Assembly (NCBI RefSeq): GCF_011758565.1
Contig: NZ_JAAMOX010000001.1
Coordinates: 372,001-436,000, forward strand
Source: Lysinibacter cavernae
Lineage (GTDB): Bacteria; Actinomycetota; Actinomycetes; Actinomycetales; Microbacteriaceae
Direction: 5' to 3'
Length of the DNA: 64,000 nt
How positions within the stretch are numbered: the stretch's first letter is position 1; the number at the start of each line of letters is the position of its first letter. This document shows positions 26,289-34,255 of this stretch, piece after piece. Both the position numbers and the translations under genes were made by a program. The notes under the pieces were generated by a model that saw nothing but the letters and a program-made list of their open reading frames with translations, did not search any database and was not told the DNA's origin.

Positions 26289-26300
26289 GACCAATTAGTC
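26289..26300 (-). promoter_or_regulatory. Candidate GntR operator upstream of sugar operon
   Basis: GACCAATTAGTC is symmetric at 10 of 12 positions, centred on AATT, and is set within longer flanking arms ATTAA...TTAAT (about 26282-26307). Its GGTC/GACC half resembles NagR/DasR sites. It lies 71 bp upstream of the first operon gene. Control by the operon's own GntR/UTRA protein is inferred. Confidence 0.45.
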
Positions 26301-26460
26301 CAGTTAATGTACCAACTCGTTTTTTGGTTTGTGGCCGGAGGTTTGGGGGAGTGTGTTTCCCGAGTGCCCCTCATTCGCGACGACGGAGTGTGCACCAGCG
26401 TTGGGTTGCGGGGCAGGCTACGCTCGAGAGACCAGCCCGTTGACCGCTCAGGAGAATCAC

Positions 26461-26769
26461 ATGACCGTCGTAGTTACCGCCATCTTCCATCCCGTCGAGG
26501 GCGCAAAAGACCGGCTCATTGCGGCCATGCAGCGAGGCATCGAGGCGGTTCATGACGAGGCCGGATGTGAGCTCTATGCGATTCACGACGCCGAAGATGG
26601 CACCGTCACTATGATCGAGAAGTGGACAACCGCTGCCGACCTTGAAGCACACTCTGTTGGCAACGCCGTCGCGGTGCTCAACGCCGACATTGATGGCCTG
26701 CTTTCGCGGCCGGTTCAGGTGACGCTCATGACGCCAATAGCCATTGGCGGCTCGGCCGGTGCGCTCTAA
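26461..26769 (+). CDS. Putative quinol monooxygenase (ABM domain)
   Basis: 102-aa ferredoxin-like ABM fold: VVVTAIFHPVEGAKDRLIAAM, HDEAGCELYAIHD and MIEKWTTAADLEAHS match the antibiotic biosynthesis monooxygenase/YgiN family. Small proteins of this type oxidise quinols or aromatic rings without cofactors. ATG 26461 has GGAG eight bases upstream. Divergent from the sugar operon; overlaps the GrpB-family gene if that uses TTG 26744. Confidence 0.85.
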   Translation: MTVVVTAIFHPVEGAKDRLIAAMQRGIEAVHDEAGCELYAIHDAEDGTVTMIEKWTTAADLEAHSVGNAVAVLNADIDGLLSRPVQVTLMTPIAIGGSAGAL

Positions 26770-27400
26770 CCCGCCGGCCCCAGGCCCGGTCTCGGCATCG
26801 GATATCACTCGTCACCATGAGGCCGACCCCCGCGAGAATCCGTGGGTCGATGGAACACCGTGGCCTGAGACTGCCGTAGTTGTTCGGGCAAACCCTGATT
26901 GGCCTGCACGCTACGCCGAAGCGGCTCGGCAGATCTTGGAGACGCTCGAAGCAGCCTCTGTCGGTACCACGATTGTCTGTACGCTCGAGCACGTCGGATC
27001 GACGGCTGTGCCGGGCCTTGCCGCAAAAGACGTTATCGACATAGACCTGACGGTTGGCGACCCAACTGACGAGGCGTCATACGTTCCGGCGCTCGTGGCG
27101 ATTGGGTACACCCACGTCATCAGGGAACCGTCGTGGCACGAGCACCGGATGCTCCGCCTCGCCGAACCACGGGTCAACCTGCACGTCTTTGGCAGGGACT
27201 GCCCAGAGCTGATCAGGCATCGCCTGTTCAGGGACTGGCTTATCGAGCATCCCGCCGACCGTCAGCGGTACGAGTCAGCAAAGTTCGCTGCGGCCGCCTC
27301 CAGCGTCGATGGCGTTCAGACGCGTGAATATAATGCCGCTAAAGAGCGGGTGATTCACGAAATCTACGGGCGTGCGTTCCTGGCTGCTGGCCTGATCTAG
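26744..27400 (+). CDS. GrpB family protein (UPF0157, nucleotidyltransferase-like)
   Basis: 218 aa. Core signature EHVGSTAVPGLAAKDVIDIDLTV and HRMLRLAEPRVNLHVF, DWL..HP..RQRYESAK identify the GrpB/UPF0157 family, which has a nucleotidyltransferase fold with G-S and D-x-D. Some fused homologues make coenzyme A or act in dephospho-CoA kinase proteins; this stand-alone one has unknown substrate. Only TTG 26744 gives a sensible start, overlapping the monooxygenase by 26 bp. It overlaps the convergent ABC gene stop by 4 bp. Confidence 0.82.
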   Translation: MAARPVRSNPPAPGPVSASDITRHHEADPRENPWVDGTPWPETAVVVRANPDWPARYAEAARQILETLEAASVGTTIVCTLEHVGSTAVPGLAAKDVIDIDLTVGDPTDEASYVPALVAIGYTHVIREPSWHEHRMLRLAEPRVNLHVFGRDCPELIRHRLFRDWLIEHPADRQRYESAKFAAAASSVDGVQTREYNAAKERVIHEIYGRAFLAAGLI

Positions 27401-28230
27401 GCTGCGGGGGAGCTGGCCGCCTTGCCAGCGCGAGCGGTCCAGCGCCCGTCGTGTTGGGTCACGCTGATGGGATGCTCAAAACAGTGCGAGATGGAGTCGG
27501 TCGTGAGCGTCTGCTGAATTGGCCCCTGCATGGTTATGCGCCCGTGCGAGAGGAGGAGCGCATGCGTTGTGGAGGTTGGCAGCTCTTCGAGGTGATGCGT
27601 CACCAAGATTGACGCGATATGCGGATGCGTCGAGTCGAGGTTGTCGATGGTTTCGAGGAGTTGCTCGCGTGCAGCAACATCCAACCCGGTGGATGGCTCG
27701 TCAAGCAGCAGTAACTGGGGTTCGGCGATGAGCGCCCTCGCGATCAGGGCGCGTCCTCGCTCGCCCTGGGAGAGCGTTGGCCAGGTTGATTCGGTTTTGC
27801 CCGCGAGTCCGAGCAGGTCGATGAGTTCATCGGCCGAGCGAACCTGGGCGTCGGTTGGCCCCCAGCGCATCGGCCGGTCAATCGTGCCGGTGAGCCCGGT
27901 GAGCACAACCTCCTGAATGCTGAGGCCTGAGGTGAGCGGGTGGCGCGGGTTGACGTGCCCAATATGCGTGCGAAGGGCCTGGAGCTCCACGCGGCCGAGC
28001 TGCGCGCCAAGCACGCGCACGGTGCCTGACGTTGGGTGTGAGACCGCGCCGCACATGGCGAGCAGAGTGCTCTTGCCTGCGCCGTTTGGGCCGAGGATGG
28101 CCCAGTGTTCGCCGGCCTCAACGGTGAGCTTGATGTCGCTCAAAATCGGCCGTTTGTTGCGCACGAAGCTGACGTCGTGCAGTTCGAGGGCAGGGGCGCT
28201 GTCGCTGATGATTGAGCGCTGGAGAGTCAT
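27397..28230 (-). CDS. ABC ATPase without permease (ModF/YlmA-like)
   Basis: 277 aa. Walker A GPNGAGKST, signature LSQGERGR, Walker B LLLLDEPST, H-loop VTHHLEEL. Resembles the ModF/YlmA branch, often stand-alone and not clearly transport-linked. No membrane gene is adjacent. Its start overlaps the end of the FCD-GntR gene by 4 bp, so the pair is cotranscribed and the regulator may control it. Confidence 0.86.
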   Translation of the reverse strand: MTLQRSIISDSAPALELHDVSFVRNKRPILSDIKLTVEAGEHWAILGPNGAGKSTLLAMCGAVSHPTSGTVRVLGAQLGRVELQALRTHIGHVNPRHPLTSGLSIQEVVLTGLTGTIDRPMRWGPTDAQVRSADELIDLLGLAGKTESTWPTLSQGERGRALIARALIAEPQLLLLDEPSTGLDVAAREQLLETIDNLDSTHPHIASILVTHHLEELPTSTTHALLLSHGRITMQGPIQQTLTTDSISHCFEHPISVTQHDGRWTARAGKAASSPAA

Positions 28231-28946
28231 GCAAACCTCGCTTGTAGGTGGGAAAGGTGAATGCGGCTTGCGGCCGCTGCTTCGTCCGCCCGCCGCTCGC
28301 GAATGGCTGCGGCGATGGCGGCGTGACTGGCGTGATCAGCGGGCAGATCTTTGGTTGGTTGGAGGCGCAGCATGGCGATCATCGCCGGGCGCAACCGGGG
28401 GAGGAATGCGTCGAAGAGGTCTTCAAGCACCGGGTTGTGAGATGCCCGAATTACAGCGCGGTGGAACGCCATGTCGATATCGACGTAGGTTTCTACTGTT
28501 GAGCCGCTGGGCGTGGCTGCGGAGTCGGCATCCCCTCGGTCGGCAAGGGCCTTGGTGATCGCCCGGAGGTCGCTCGGGGTTCTGCGCTGAGCCGCGAGTC
28601 TCGCTGCTTCCGCCTCGATCGCGATGCGCGCCTCAATCACCATGAGGATGTCGGCTGCGCGCAGTGAGGCCTCAACGTCGTCGTTTGGTTCGAGGGCCGT
28701 GACAAAGACGCCAGAGCCTTGGCGGCTTTCGAGCATCCCTTTTCCGGAGAGTTCCCGGATGGCCTCCCGCACGGTGGAGCGGCCAACTTCAAGCTGCGCG
28801 GCGAGCGTGGTTTCGCCGGGGAGTTTTTGGCCGAGCGGCCATTCGCCGGCCGCGAGCCGAGCGGCGAGTGACTGCGCCACCTGGTCGGCGAGTGGGTTGC
28901 GACGTATTGCGGTCATTCGTGCCTTCATATGCTGTGTTGTGGCCAT
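28227..28946 (-). CDS. GntR family regulator with FCD domain (FadR subfamily)
   Basis: 239 aa. Winged HTH (LAAQLEVGRSTVREAIRELSGKGMLESRQGSGVFV), then the helical FCD domain with DIDMAFHRAVIRASHNPVLEDL, which supplies metal/ligand histidines. FCD regulators sense carboxylic acids. Several Met codons near the start (28946, 28928, 28916) leave the exact start open. It is divergent from the leu leader/leuA unit; TATGGCCA is repeated in direct orientation around its start. Confidence 0.88.
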   Translation of the reverse strand: MATTQHMKARMTAIRRNPLADQVAQSLAARLAAGEWPLGQKLPGETTLAAQLEVGRSTVREAIRELSGKGMLESRQGSGVFVTALEPNDDVEASLRAADILMVIEARIAIEAEAARLAAQRRTPSDLRAITKALADRGDADSAATPSGSTVETYVDIDMAFHRAVIRASHNPVLEDLFDAFLPRLRPAMIAMLRLQPTKDLPADHASHAAIAAAIRERRADEAAAASRIHLSHLQARFA

Positions 28947-28995
28947 AGCTGTTGGCCATATACAGATTTTACTCTTCAGCTTGTCTGAGGAGTTG

Positions 28996-29061
28996 ATGTG
29001 CTCTACTGTAGTGCATATGTTGTGGAACGTGCTCCTTCTTCGCCGCCACGGCGGGGCCTGA
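28996..29061 (+). CDS. Leucine-rich leader peptide (leu attenuator)
   Basis: Short ORF before leuA. From ATG 28996, with GAGGAG just upstream, it encodes 21 residues ending [14 protein letters not shown]; an internal ATG at 29017 would give 14 residues. Four of the last 14 codons are Leu, three in a row (CTC CTT CTT). Its TGA stop falls in the loop of the hairpin at 29045-29084. This is the classic layout for ribosome-mediated attenuation: slow decoding of Leu codons would alter folding of the hairpin. Regulation is inferred from this arrangement. Confidence 0.75.
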   Translation: MCSTVVHMLWNVLLLRRHGGA

Positions 29062-29084
29062 ATCGATCGGCCCCCTGCCGTGGG
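29045..29084 (+). promoter_or_regulatory. Attenuator hairpin before leuA
   Basis: About 13 paired bases with one 2-nt bulge: GCCACGGC-GGGGCC (29045-29058) against GGCCCC-CTGCCGTGG (29069-29083), loop holding the leader-peptide stop codon. Only a short GTTTG follows, so it may act as a weak terminator or as a translational/pausing element. The leuA start is 48 bp downstream. Confidence 0.65.
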
Positions 29085-29131
29085 GTTTGTGCTGCGCCGG
29101 TCATTCTTCAGACCATAGAAAGCGCACGCAT

Positions 29132-30589
29132 ATGTTCACCTCAACCGTTTCACCTGACCCACAACCCGGTGCCTCAACCGTTCCTGCTGCCCCAAGCTGG
29201 AACCGTCAAAAGCCCTCCGGTATGCCGTCACATCGGTATCGCCCCGCTCACGATCGCGTCGAGATTCCCCTGACCGACACCCAACGCGAATGGCCAAGTC
29301 GTCGGCTCACAACCGCCCCGCTGTGGGTGCCGGTTGACCTTCGAGACGGTAACCAAGCCCTCGCCGAGCCGATGGACCCTGCCCGAAAGCGCCAGTTCTT
29401 CAAGCTCATGGTGAGTATGGGATACACCGAGATTGAGGTTGGATACCCATCGGCCTCGCAGACAGATTTTGACTTTGTGCGGCTCATCGCAGATTCGGGC
29501 GGTACGACAACTCCGCTCGCGCCGGATGACGTCACGATAGTGGTCTTTACGCCAGCGCGGCGCGACCTGATCGAGCGAACGGTTGAGTCGATCTCCGGCA
29601 TCCGGAATCCTGTCGTGATTCATCTCTACACGGCAACAGCGCCAACCTGGCGGGATACCGTGCTTGGCAAGAGCCGCGACGAACTCGTCGAGCTCATCCT
29701 TTCGGGTGCCAGCGATGTGCTTGAGCTGGCAGGGCACCTGCCGCACGTGCGCTTTGAGTTCTCGCCAGAGGTGTTCAATCTCACCGAGCCCGACTACGTG
29801 CTCGACCTGTGCAACAGGATTACGGAGCTGTGGGATGCGCGTCCAGAGCGCCCCGTCATCCTGAATCTGCCAGCGACCGTCGAAATCGCCTCACCAAACG
29901 TGTATGCCGACCAGATTGAATACATGCATCGCAACCTTGCGCGCAGGGAGAGCGTGATCTTGTCCGTGCATCCCCATAATGACAGGGGAACGGGCGTGGC
30001 CTGCGCCGAACTCGCGGTGCTTGCCGGCGCCCAGAGGGTTGAGGGCTGCATCTTTGGCAACGGTGAGCGGACCGGCAATGTTGATATTGCCACGCTCGCG
30101 CTCAACCTGCACGCGCAAGGCGTTGATCCGATGATCGATTTTTCGCGGCTCGACGAGATCAAGCGCACGGTTGAGGAATGCACGCGGCTGCCTATCCATC
30201 CGCGGCATCCGTATGTTGGCGAGCTTGTCTACACGGCCTTTTCTGGCACCCATCAGGACGCGATCAAGAAGGGATTCGCTGAGCACACGGGGCGAGCGGC
30301 CGAGACGGGAGTCGAGGAGTCGGAGCTTGAGTGGCGAGTGCCGTACCTGCCCATCGACCCTGCGGATGTTGGGCGTAATTACGACGCCGTCATCCGAGTC
30401 AATAGCCAATCGGGTAAGGGTGGAATCGCGTACCTCTTGCAGGCGGAATACGGCCTCGAACTGTCGCGCGAGCGTCAGATCGAGTTTGCCGGTCACGTGC
30501 AGCGTCGAACGGATGCCACGGGCGCCGAGCTCAGCGCGGCGCAGTTGTACGAGCTCTATGTGGGCGTCTACGCGGTGGGGCCTGCATAG
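29132..30589 (+). CDS. leuA: 2-isopropylmalate synthase lacking the C-terminal regulatory domain
   Basis: 485 aa. Condenses acetyl-CoA with 2-ketoisovalerate in leucine synthesis. Actinobacterial LeuA2 type: [10 protein letters not shown] near residue 68, [34 protein letters not shown] and [16 protein letters not shown] are all present. Actinobacterial relatives run about 600 aa or more with a leucine-binding LeuA dimer domain; this one ends just after the subdomain segment [11 protein letters not shown], so the allosteric domain is missing. The leader peptide and hairpin upstream may provide the leucine control instead. It may also be a paralogue of a full-length enzyme elsewhere. Confidence 0.93.
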   Translation: MFTSTVSPDPQPGASTVPAAPSWNRQKPSGMPSHRYRPAHDRVEIPLTDTQREWPSRRLTTAPLWVPVDLRDGNQALAEPMDPARKRQFFKLMVSMGYTEIEVGYPSASQTDFDFVRLIADSGGTTTPLAPDDVTIVVFTPARRDLIERTVESISGIRNPVVIHLYTATAPTWRDTVLGKSRDELVELILSGASDVLELAGHLPHVRFEFSPEVFNLTEPDYVLDLCNRITELWDARPERPVILNLPATVEIASPNVYADQIEYMHRNLARRESVILSVHPHNDRGTGVACAELAVLAGAQRVEGCIFGNGERTGNVDIATLALNLHAQGVDPMIDFSRLDEIKRTVEECTRLPIHPRHPYVGELVYTAFSGTHQDAIKKGFAEHTGRAAETGVEESELEWRVPYLPIDPADVGRNYDAVIRVNSQSGKGGIAYLLQAEYGLELSRERQIEFAGHVQRRTDATGAELSAAQLYELYVGVYAVGPA

Positions 30590-30597
30590 CCAACCAT

Positions 30598-30651
30598 CGG
30601 TTTGGGAGCTGTGCGGCGAAGAGCCAACGCTCAGTCACAACGCCCAAACCG
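30598..30651. terminator. Inverted repeat between convergent leuA and MBL genes
   Basis: CGGTTTGGG (30598-30606) and CCCAAACCG (30643-30651) are perfect 9-bp arms separated by 36 nt. Position just after leuA and near the MBL gene stop suggests a shared terminator; the long loop makes this uncertain. Confidence 0.35.
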
Positions 30652-30676
30652 GTGAGGCGCTGTCGCCTGCTGCGGG

Positions 30677-31450
30677 CTATGGCTCGCGTGTGACGGGATC
30701 AGCGAACGGTTCAGCGACCGGTTCAGCGACCGGTTCAGCGAATGGATCAGTAGCGTTTTGGATGCGCCGGAACGCCTCGGTGAGGACGGGATTGCCGTGG
30801 CCAAATCCCGCTATCTGCGCGTTGGTGTCGGCGATACGCGTGAGGGATGCGCGAGCGATAGCCCGATCCACGTTAAACACCCCAAGGATTACATCGCCGT
30901 TCAATTCGGCAACCGCATCGCCGGTGAGTACGGCACCCGGCTCCGGGAGAAAAAGCGCAATGCTGCCTGGAGTATGGCCGGGAGTGGCGATAACTCGCGC
31001 GCCTCCGGCGAAATTGAGCACGTCGCCATCCCTGACCAATCGATCAACCCGGCACGCCGGGCCGTGTGGTGGGTCTTGCGATTCGGGGTGGATGCTGCGC
31101 TCTGCCTCGGTCAGGACGGGCAGCGGGCCCCTGCTGGTTCCGGCCACAAAGGAGGCATCGTCGGCTCCGGCGACAACCTCGACGTCACCCCAGCCGATGA
31201 TTTCGGCGGCTGCCCCCGCGTGATCCTCGTGGAAATGGGTGAGTATGATCCTGGCGACGTCGGATGGCTTGCGTCCCAACGTCGCGAGTGCGCGAGCGAT
31301 CAGCGTGCTGCTGCCCGCCCAGCCAGTGTCGATGAGGGTGACCTCGGTGCCCTCGCACCACAGGTAGACGTTCAGAAGGTGCGCGGCACCTCCCGGCACA
31401 AGGAGTCGATGGAGCCCCGGCGCGAGCTCGGTGAGCGTGAGTTCAGACAT
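30677..31450 (-). CDS. MBL-fold metallo-hydrolase
   Basis: 257 aa. Zinc-binding THFHEDHAG motif near residue 71, then TPGHTPGS and LTGDAVAEL, as expected of the metallo-beta-lactamase superfamily. Substrate unknown; glyoxalase II- and lactonase-like members share this layout. The C-terminus ends with a run of AEPV/ADPV units coded by 12-bp tandem repeats (30696-30755), so its tail length may vary between strains. Oriented in the same direction as the following TetR gene but separated from it by 57 bp. Confidence 0.88.
   Translation of the reverse strand: MSELTLTELAPGLHRLLVPGGAAHLLNVYLWCEGTEVTLIDTGWAGSSTLIARALATLGRKPSDVARIILTHFHEDHAGAAAEIIGWGDVEVVAGADDASFVAGTSRGPLPVLTEAERSIHPESQDPPHGPACRVDRLVRDGDVLNFAGGARVIATPGHTPGSIALFLPEPGAVLTGDAVAELNGDVILGVFNVDRAIARASLTRIADTNAQIAGFGHGNPVLTEAFRRIQNATDPFAEPVAEPVAEPFADPVTREP
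30696..30755. repeat. 12-bp tandem repeats in the 3' end of the MBL gene
   Basis: Five 12-bp units, GGATCAGCGAAC, GGTTCAGCGACC (twice), GGTTCAGCGAAT and GGATCAGTAGCG, encoding a Pro/Glu-rich C-terminal tail. Copy number is likely to vary because the central units are identical. Confidence 0.85.
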
Positions 31451-31507
31451 GTGTTGAAACTAACACCTCAGCGAGAGGCTTGGTGACCGCTGACCTCGGC
31501 GGGCGCG

Positions 31508-32104
31508 CTATGCCGCCGTTGGCCATGCACGAAGCGCGATCGTCGTGACCTTTGCGAGGCGCGAGCGCGGTGCACCGTCTCTGGCGTGTTGCTCAAGTCC
31601 GCTCAGTACGGAAAGCACAAACTGGGCCAGTGCCGCTGCATCGGTGTCTGTTGGGATTCCACCTGTAGAGATCTCGTCGGCGATCTTCGTGGCGAGCAGC
31701 GCGGTTTTGTTTTGCCGGATGAGTCTGCTTGCCTCCTGCACGACAGGGTCGGGTGACCCGGTGTCGCCACTCACAACAAGGCAGCCGCGGGGGAGATCTG
31801 GCCTCGTGTAGCGAGTGGGGGCCTCAGCAAAAATGCGCGCGACCGCCAGAGTGGCCGTTGGCTCTTCGGTGAGTGCGGCTTCGATGAAGCCGCCGTAGGT
31901 GGCGTCGTAACTTCGGAGCGCCTCGGCGAAGAGGTGTTGCTTGTCGCCAAACGCGTTGTAGAGGCTTGGGGCGGCAATGCCGAGTTCTTCGGTGAGGTCT
32001 CGAATTGATGTTGCCTCGTATCCGCGCTGCCAGAAGAGTCGAATCGCGCTGTCGAGGGCGGACGCTCTGTCGAAGGAGCGGGGTCGCCCGCGGGTCGCAG
32101 TCAT
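31508..32104 (-). CDS. TetR/AcrR family transcriptional regulator
   Basis: 198 aa. HTH residues about 10-55: SALDSAIRLFWQRGYEATSIRDL then GIAAPSLYNAFGDKQHLF, then a TetR_C domain with PRGCLVVSG, a pattern of regulators linked to SDR enzymes and electrophile stress. Divergent from an SDR-MFS pair with 79 bp between, which contains a 28-bp palindrome. Probably represses itself and the SDR-MFS transcript until a reactive compound binds. Confidence 0.92.
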   Translation of the reverse strand: MTATRGRPRSFDRASALDSAIRLFWQRGYEATSIRDLTEELGIAAPSLYNAFGDKQHLFAEALRSYDATYGGFIEAALTEEPTATLAVARIFAEAPTRYTRPDLPRGCLVVSGDTGSPDPVVQEASRLIRQNKTALLATKIADEISTGGIPTDTDAAALAQFVLSVLSGLEQHARDGAPRSRLAKVTTIALRAWPTAA

Positions 32105-32109
32105 AGCTC

Positions 32110-32137
32110 ACATTCTATAGCGATCGTTCTAGAATGT
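32110..32137. promoter_or_regulatory. 28-bp palindromic operator between TetR and SDR genes
   Basis: Perfect 8-bp outer arms ACATTCTA (32110-32117) / TAGAATGT (32130-32137) around a 12-bp centre containing CGATCG. Lies 5 bp from the TetR ATG. Very likely the TetR binding site. A second palindrome, TAACG-TT-CGTTA, is at 32155-32166, 17 bp upstream of the SDR start. Confidence 0.7.
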
Positions 32138-32154
32138 GCTAGCCTCTCGTTTTG

Positions 32155-32166
32155 TAACGTTCGTTA
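32155..32166. promoter_or_regulatory. Second palindrome before SDR gene
   Basis: TAACG (32155-32159) and CGTTA (32162-32166) with TT between: perfect 5-bp arms. It shares the AACG..CGTT core common in TetR operators and may be a second, weaker site that controls the SDR promoter. Confidence 0.45.
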
Positions 32167-32183
32167 AACAAAAAGGAATGAAT

Positions 32184-32936
32184 ATGAGTGTGTTGGTTGG
32201 GAAAACGGCGCTGGTAACCGGCGCAGGCCGGGGCATCGGTCGGGCAATTGCCTTGCGGCTCGGCGCAGACGGTGCCCGGGTCGCCGTGCACTTCGGCACG
32301 AGCGCGGAGGCCGCGCAGCAGACCGTCGATCAAATCATCCGTGCTGGTGGGGAGGCCTTTGCCGTGCGCGCCAAATTGGGAGTCTCAGGGGATGCTGATG
32401 CGCTGTGGGACGCGTTCGACGCCAAAGCGGACGGTGTTGACATTATCGTGAATAACGCGGGCATCCTTGGCGATCCCGGTCCGTTTGTTGAGATCACCGA
32501 GTCTGCACTCGACGAGCTCTTCGCCGTCAACGTCAAAGCACCGCTTCGCATCCTGCAGCGCGGGATGCTGCGCCTGCGCGACGGGGGTCGCATCGTGAAT
32601 GTGTCGAGCAGCCTCACACACGGCAGTCGGGCCGAGCACCTCCTTGCGTACACGATGTCAAAGGCGGCAATTGATGCGCTCACGGCGAGCCTCGCACTTT
32701 CCGTCGGTGCGCGCGGAATTACGGTCAATGCGGTTGGGCCAGGGCCGGTCGATACGGATATGAACGCATCCTGGTTGCGCAGCGCTGACGGGCGGTCGGC
32801 GGCAGCCAGCCAGTCGCCGCTCGGCCGAGTCGCCGGGCCAGAGGACATAGCCGATGTTGTTGCGTTTCTTGCGTCTGAGCAATCGCGGTGGATCACCGGC
32901 CAGTGGATCGACGTCAGCGGGGGTGCTTCGCTCTGA
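32184..32936 (+). CDS. Short-chain dehydrogenase/reductase (SDR)
   Basis: 250 aa. Classical SDR: cofactor motif TGAGRGIG near residue 12, NNAG, Ser in VNVSSSLT, and catalytic YTMSK; C-terminal ITGQWIDVSGG. Arg-rich pocket context (VAVHFGTS) cannot settle NADH versus NADPH. ATG 32184 is six bases past GGA, better placed than ATG 32178. The TGA overlaps the following MFS start (TGATG). Likely substrate is a small carbonyl compound sensed by the divergent TetR. Confidence 0.93.
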   Translation: MSVLVGKTALVTGAGRGIGRAIALRLGADGARVAVHFGTSAEAAQQTVDQIIRAGGEAFAVRAKLGVSGDADALWDAFDAKADGVDIIVNNAGILGDPGPFVEITESALDELFAVNVKAPLRILQRGMLRLRDGGRIVNVSSSLTHGSRAEHLLAYTMSKAAIDALTASLALSVGARGITVNAVGPGPVDTDMNASWLRSADGRSAAASQSPLGRVAGPEDIADVVAFLASEQSRWITGQWIDVSGGASL

Positions 32937-34162
32937 TGGCGCGAGCCCGGACGGCCCCCGCTCGCGTATCGGCCGCGACATTGCCCGCAGCCGTCTGGAT
33001 CATTGGGTTTGCCATCTTTGCCCAGGGAACAAGCGAGTTGGTGATCGCCGGGCTCCTGCCGGAACTTGCGAGCGATCTCACGGTCACCGTTTCTCAGGCG
33101 GGCCTGCTCGTCTCGGCCTTCGCGCTTGGGATGTTCGTTGGCGCTCCCATCCTGTCGATCGTGACCCTTCGCATGCCGCGTCGGCAATCCATGCTCCTGT
33201 TTCTGGCGGTGTTTATTGTTGCTCACATTGTGGCAGCCACGGCCGACAGCTATCAGGTGTTGTTTTTGACCAGGCTTATCGGTGCGTTTGTCTACGCGGG
33301 GTTCTGGGCTGTTGGTGCCGGCACTGCGCTTCAACTGGTTCCCGCCGGCTCGCGGGGTCGCGCGATGAGTGTCGTTGCCGGCGGGCTGACCGTTGCCCTC
33401 GTTGTTGGCGTGCCAGCCGGGACCTGGCTCGGGCAAGCGTTTGGATGGCGCAGCGTGTTCTGGGCAATTGCCGGTCTCTCTGCGGTTGCTTGGTTCGCCG
33501 TCTTCGCCGCTGTTCCTCGATTCGCGACGACCGCACCGCCGCGAATAGCCGCAGAAATGCGGGGGCTACGCGTCCCTCGGCTCTGGCTCTCCTACGCGAT
33601 GACCTCGACCTCCATCGCCGCGCTCATTGGGGTGTTCTCGTTTCTTGGCGTGATTCTTGTTGAGGTCGCGGGATTCGCCAGCGCCGTTGTGCCGTGGTTG
33701 TTGCTTGTGTACGGGGTCGGGGCGCTCGTGGGGACCCTGCTTGGCGGTCGCTTGGCCGATCGGCTTGCCGTTGGTGTCCTTGCCGTTGGCTTTGGATGCC
33801 TGCTGATCGTTTTTGTGCTGTTTGCGCTCCTCGGCACCATGCAGGCGGTTGTCATTGCCCTCGTGTTGCTGTTGGGCGTGGCGGGGGCGATGACCAATCC
33901 TGCGCTCAACGCGAGGGTCGTGACCATTGCTCCTGCGGCGCCAACCCTTGCCGTTGCGGGCAGCGTATCAGCGTTCAATCTTGGAATTGCCCTTGGTCCG
34001 TGGCTGAACGGTTCGCTGCTTGACACCGGTTCTGGATACGTGAGCCTGATCTGGGTTGGTGCCTCGCTGGCCGGTGTCGCGCTTGCTCTGCTCTGTCTTG
34101 AGTGGCGGCTCCAGAACCGTCACACCCGGTGGCGGCGCGAGGGGCAATTGCTAAATGTCTAA
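32936..34162 (+). CDS. MFS transporter (DHA1 family)
   Basis: 408 aa with 12 predicted transmembrane segments. TM1 GFAIFAQGTSELVIAGLLPEL and the loop LRMPRRQSML match AraJ/Cmr-like exporters. Translationally coupled to the SDR gene by a one-base overlap. Together with SDR and TetR it looks like a small detoxification unit, exporting the compound or its reduced product. Confidence 0.9.
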   Translation: MARARTAPARVSAATLPAAVWIIGFAIFAQGTSELVIAGLLPELASDLTVTVSQAGLLVSAFALGMFVGAPILSIVTLRMPRRQSMLLFLAVFIVAHIVAATADSYQVLFLTRLIGAFVYAGFWAVGAGTALQLVPAGSRGRAMSVVAGGLTVALVVGVPAGTWLGQAFGWRSVFWAIAGLSAVAWFAVFAAVPRFATTAPPRIAAEMRGLRVPRLWLSYAMTSTSIAALIGVFSFLGVILVEVAGFASAVVPWLLLVYGVGALVGTLLGGRLADRLAVGVLAVGFGCLLIVFVLFALLGTMQAVVIALVLLLGVAGAMTNPALNARVVTIAPAAPTLAVAGSVSAFNLGIALGPWLNGSLLDTGSGYVSLIWVGASLAGVALALLCLEWRLQNRHTRWRREGQLLNV

Positions 34163-34172
34163 CATCGGGCCA

Positions 34173-34202
34173 TTGACATTTATGGTCGAGTAGTCGCAAA
34201 AT
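34173..34202 (+). promoter_or_regulatory. Candidate promoter of the permease/racemase locus
   Basis: TTGACA at 34173-34178 and CAAAAT at 34197-34202 with an 18-bp spacer, 54 bp upstream of the amino acid permease start. The -10 matches consensus at four of six positions. Confidence 0.4.
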
Positions 34203-34255
34203 GAAGCTCATCATCAGTAGGTTTTCCTTTCTCAACGACGCGAGAGTGACAACAA

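Noticed and set aside
32330-33436. Long minus-strand frame opposite the SDR and MFS genes
   Set aside because: The plus-strand genes have clear motifs and coupled starts; the antisense product is an Arg/Pro-rich shadow typical of high-GC DNA.
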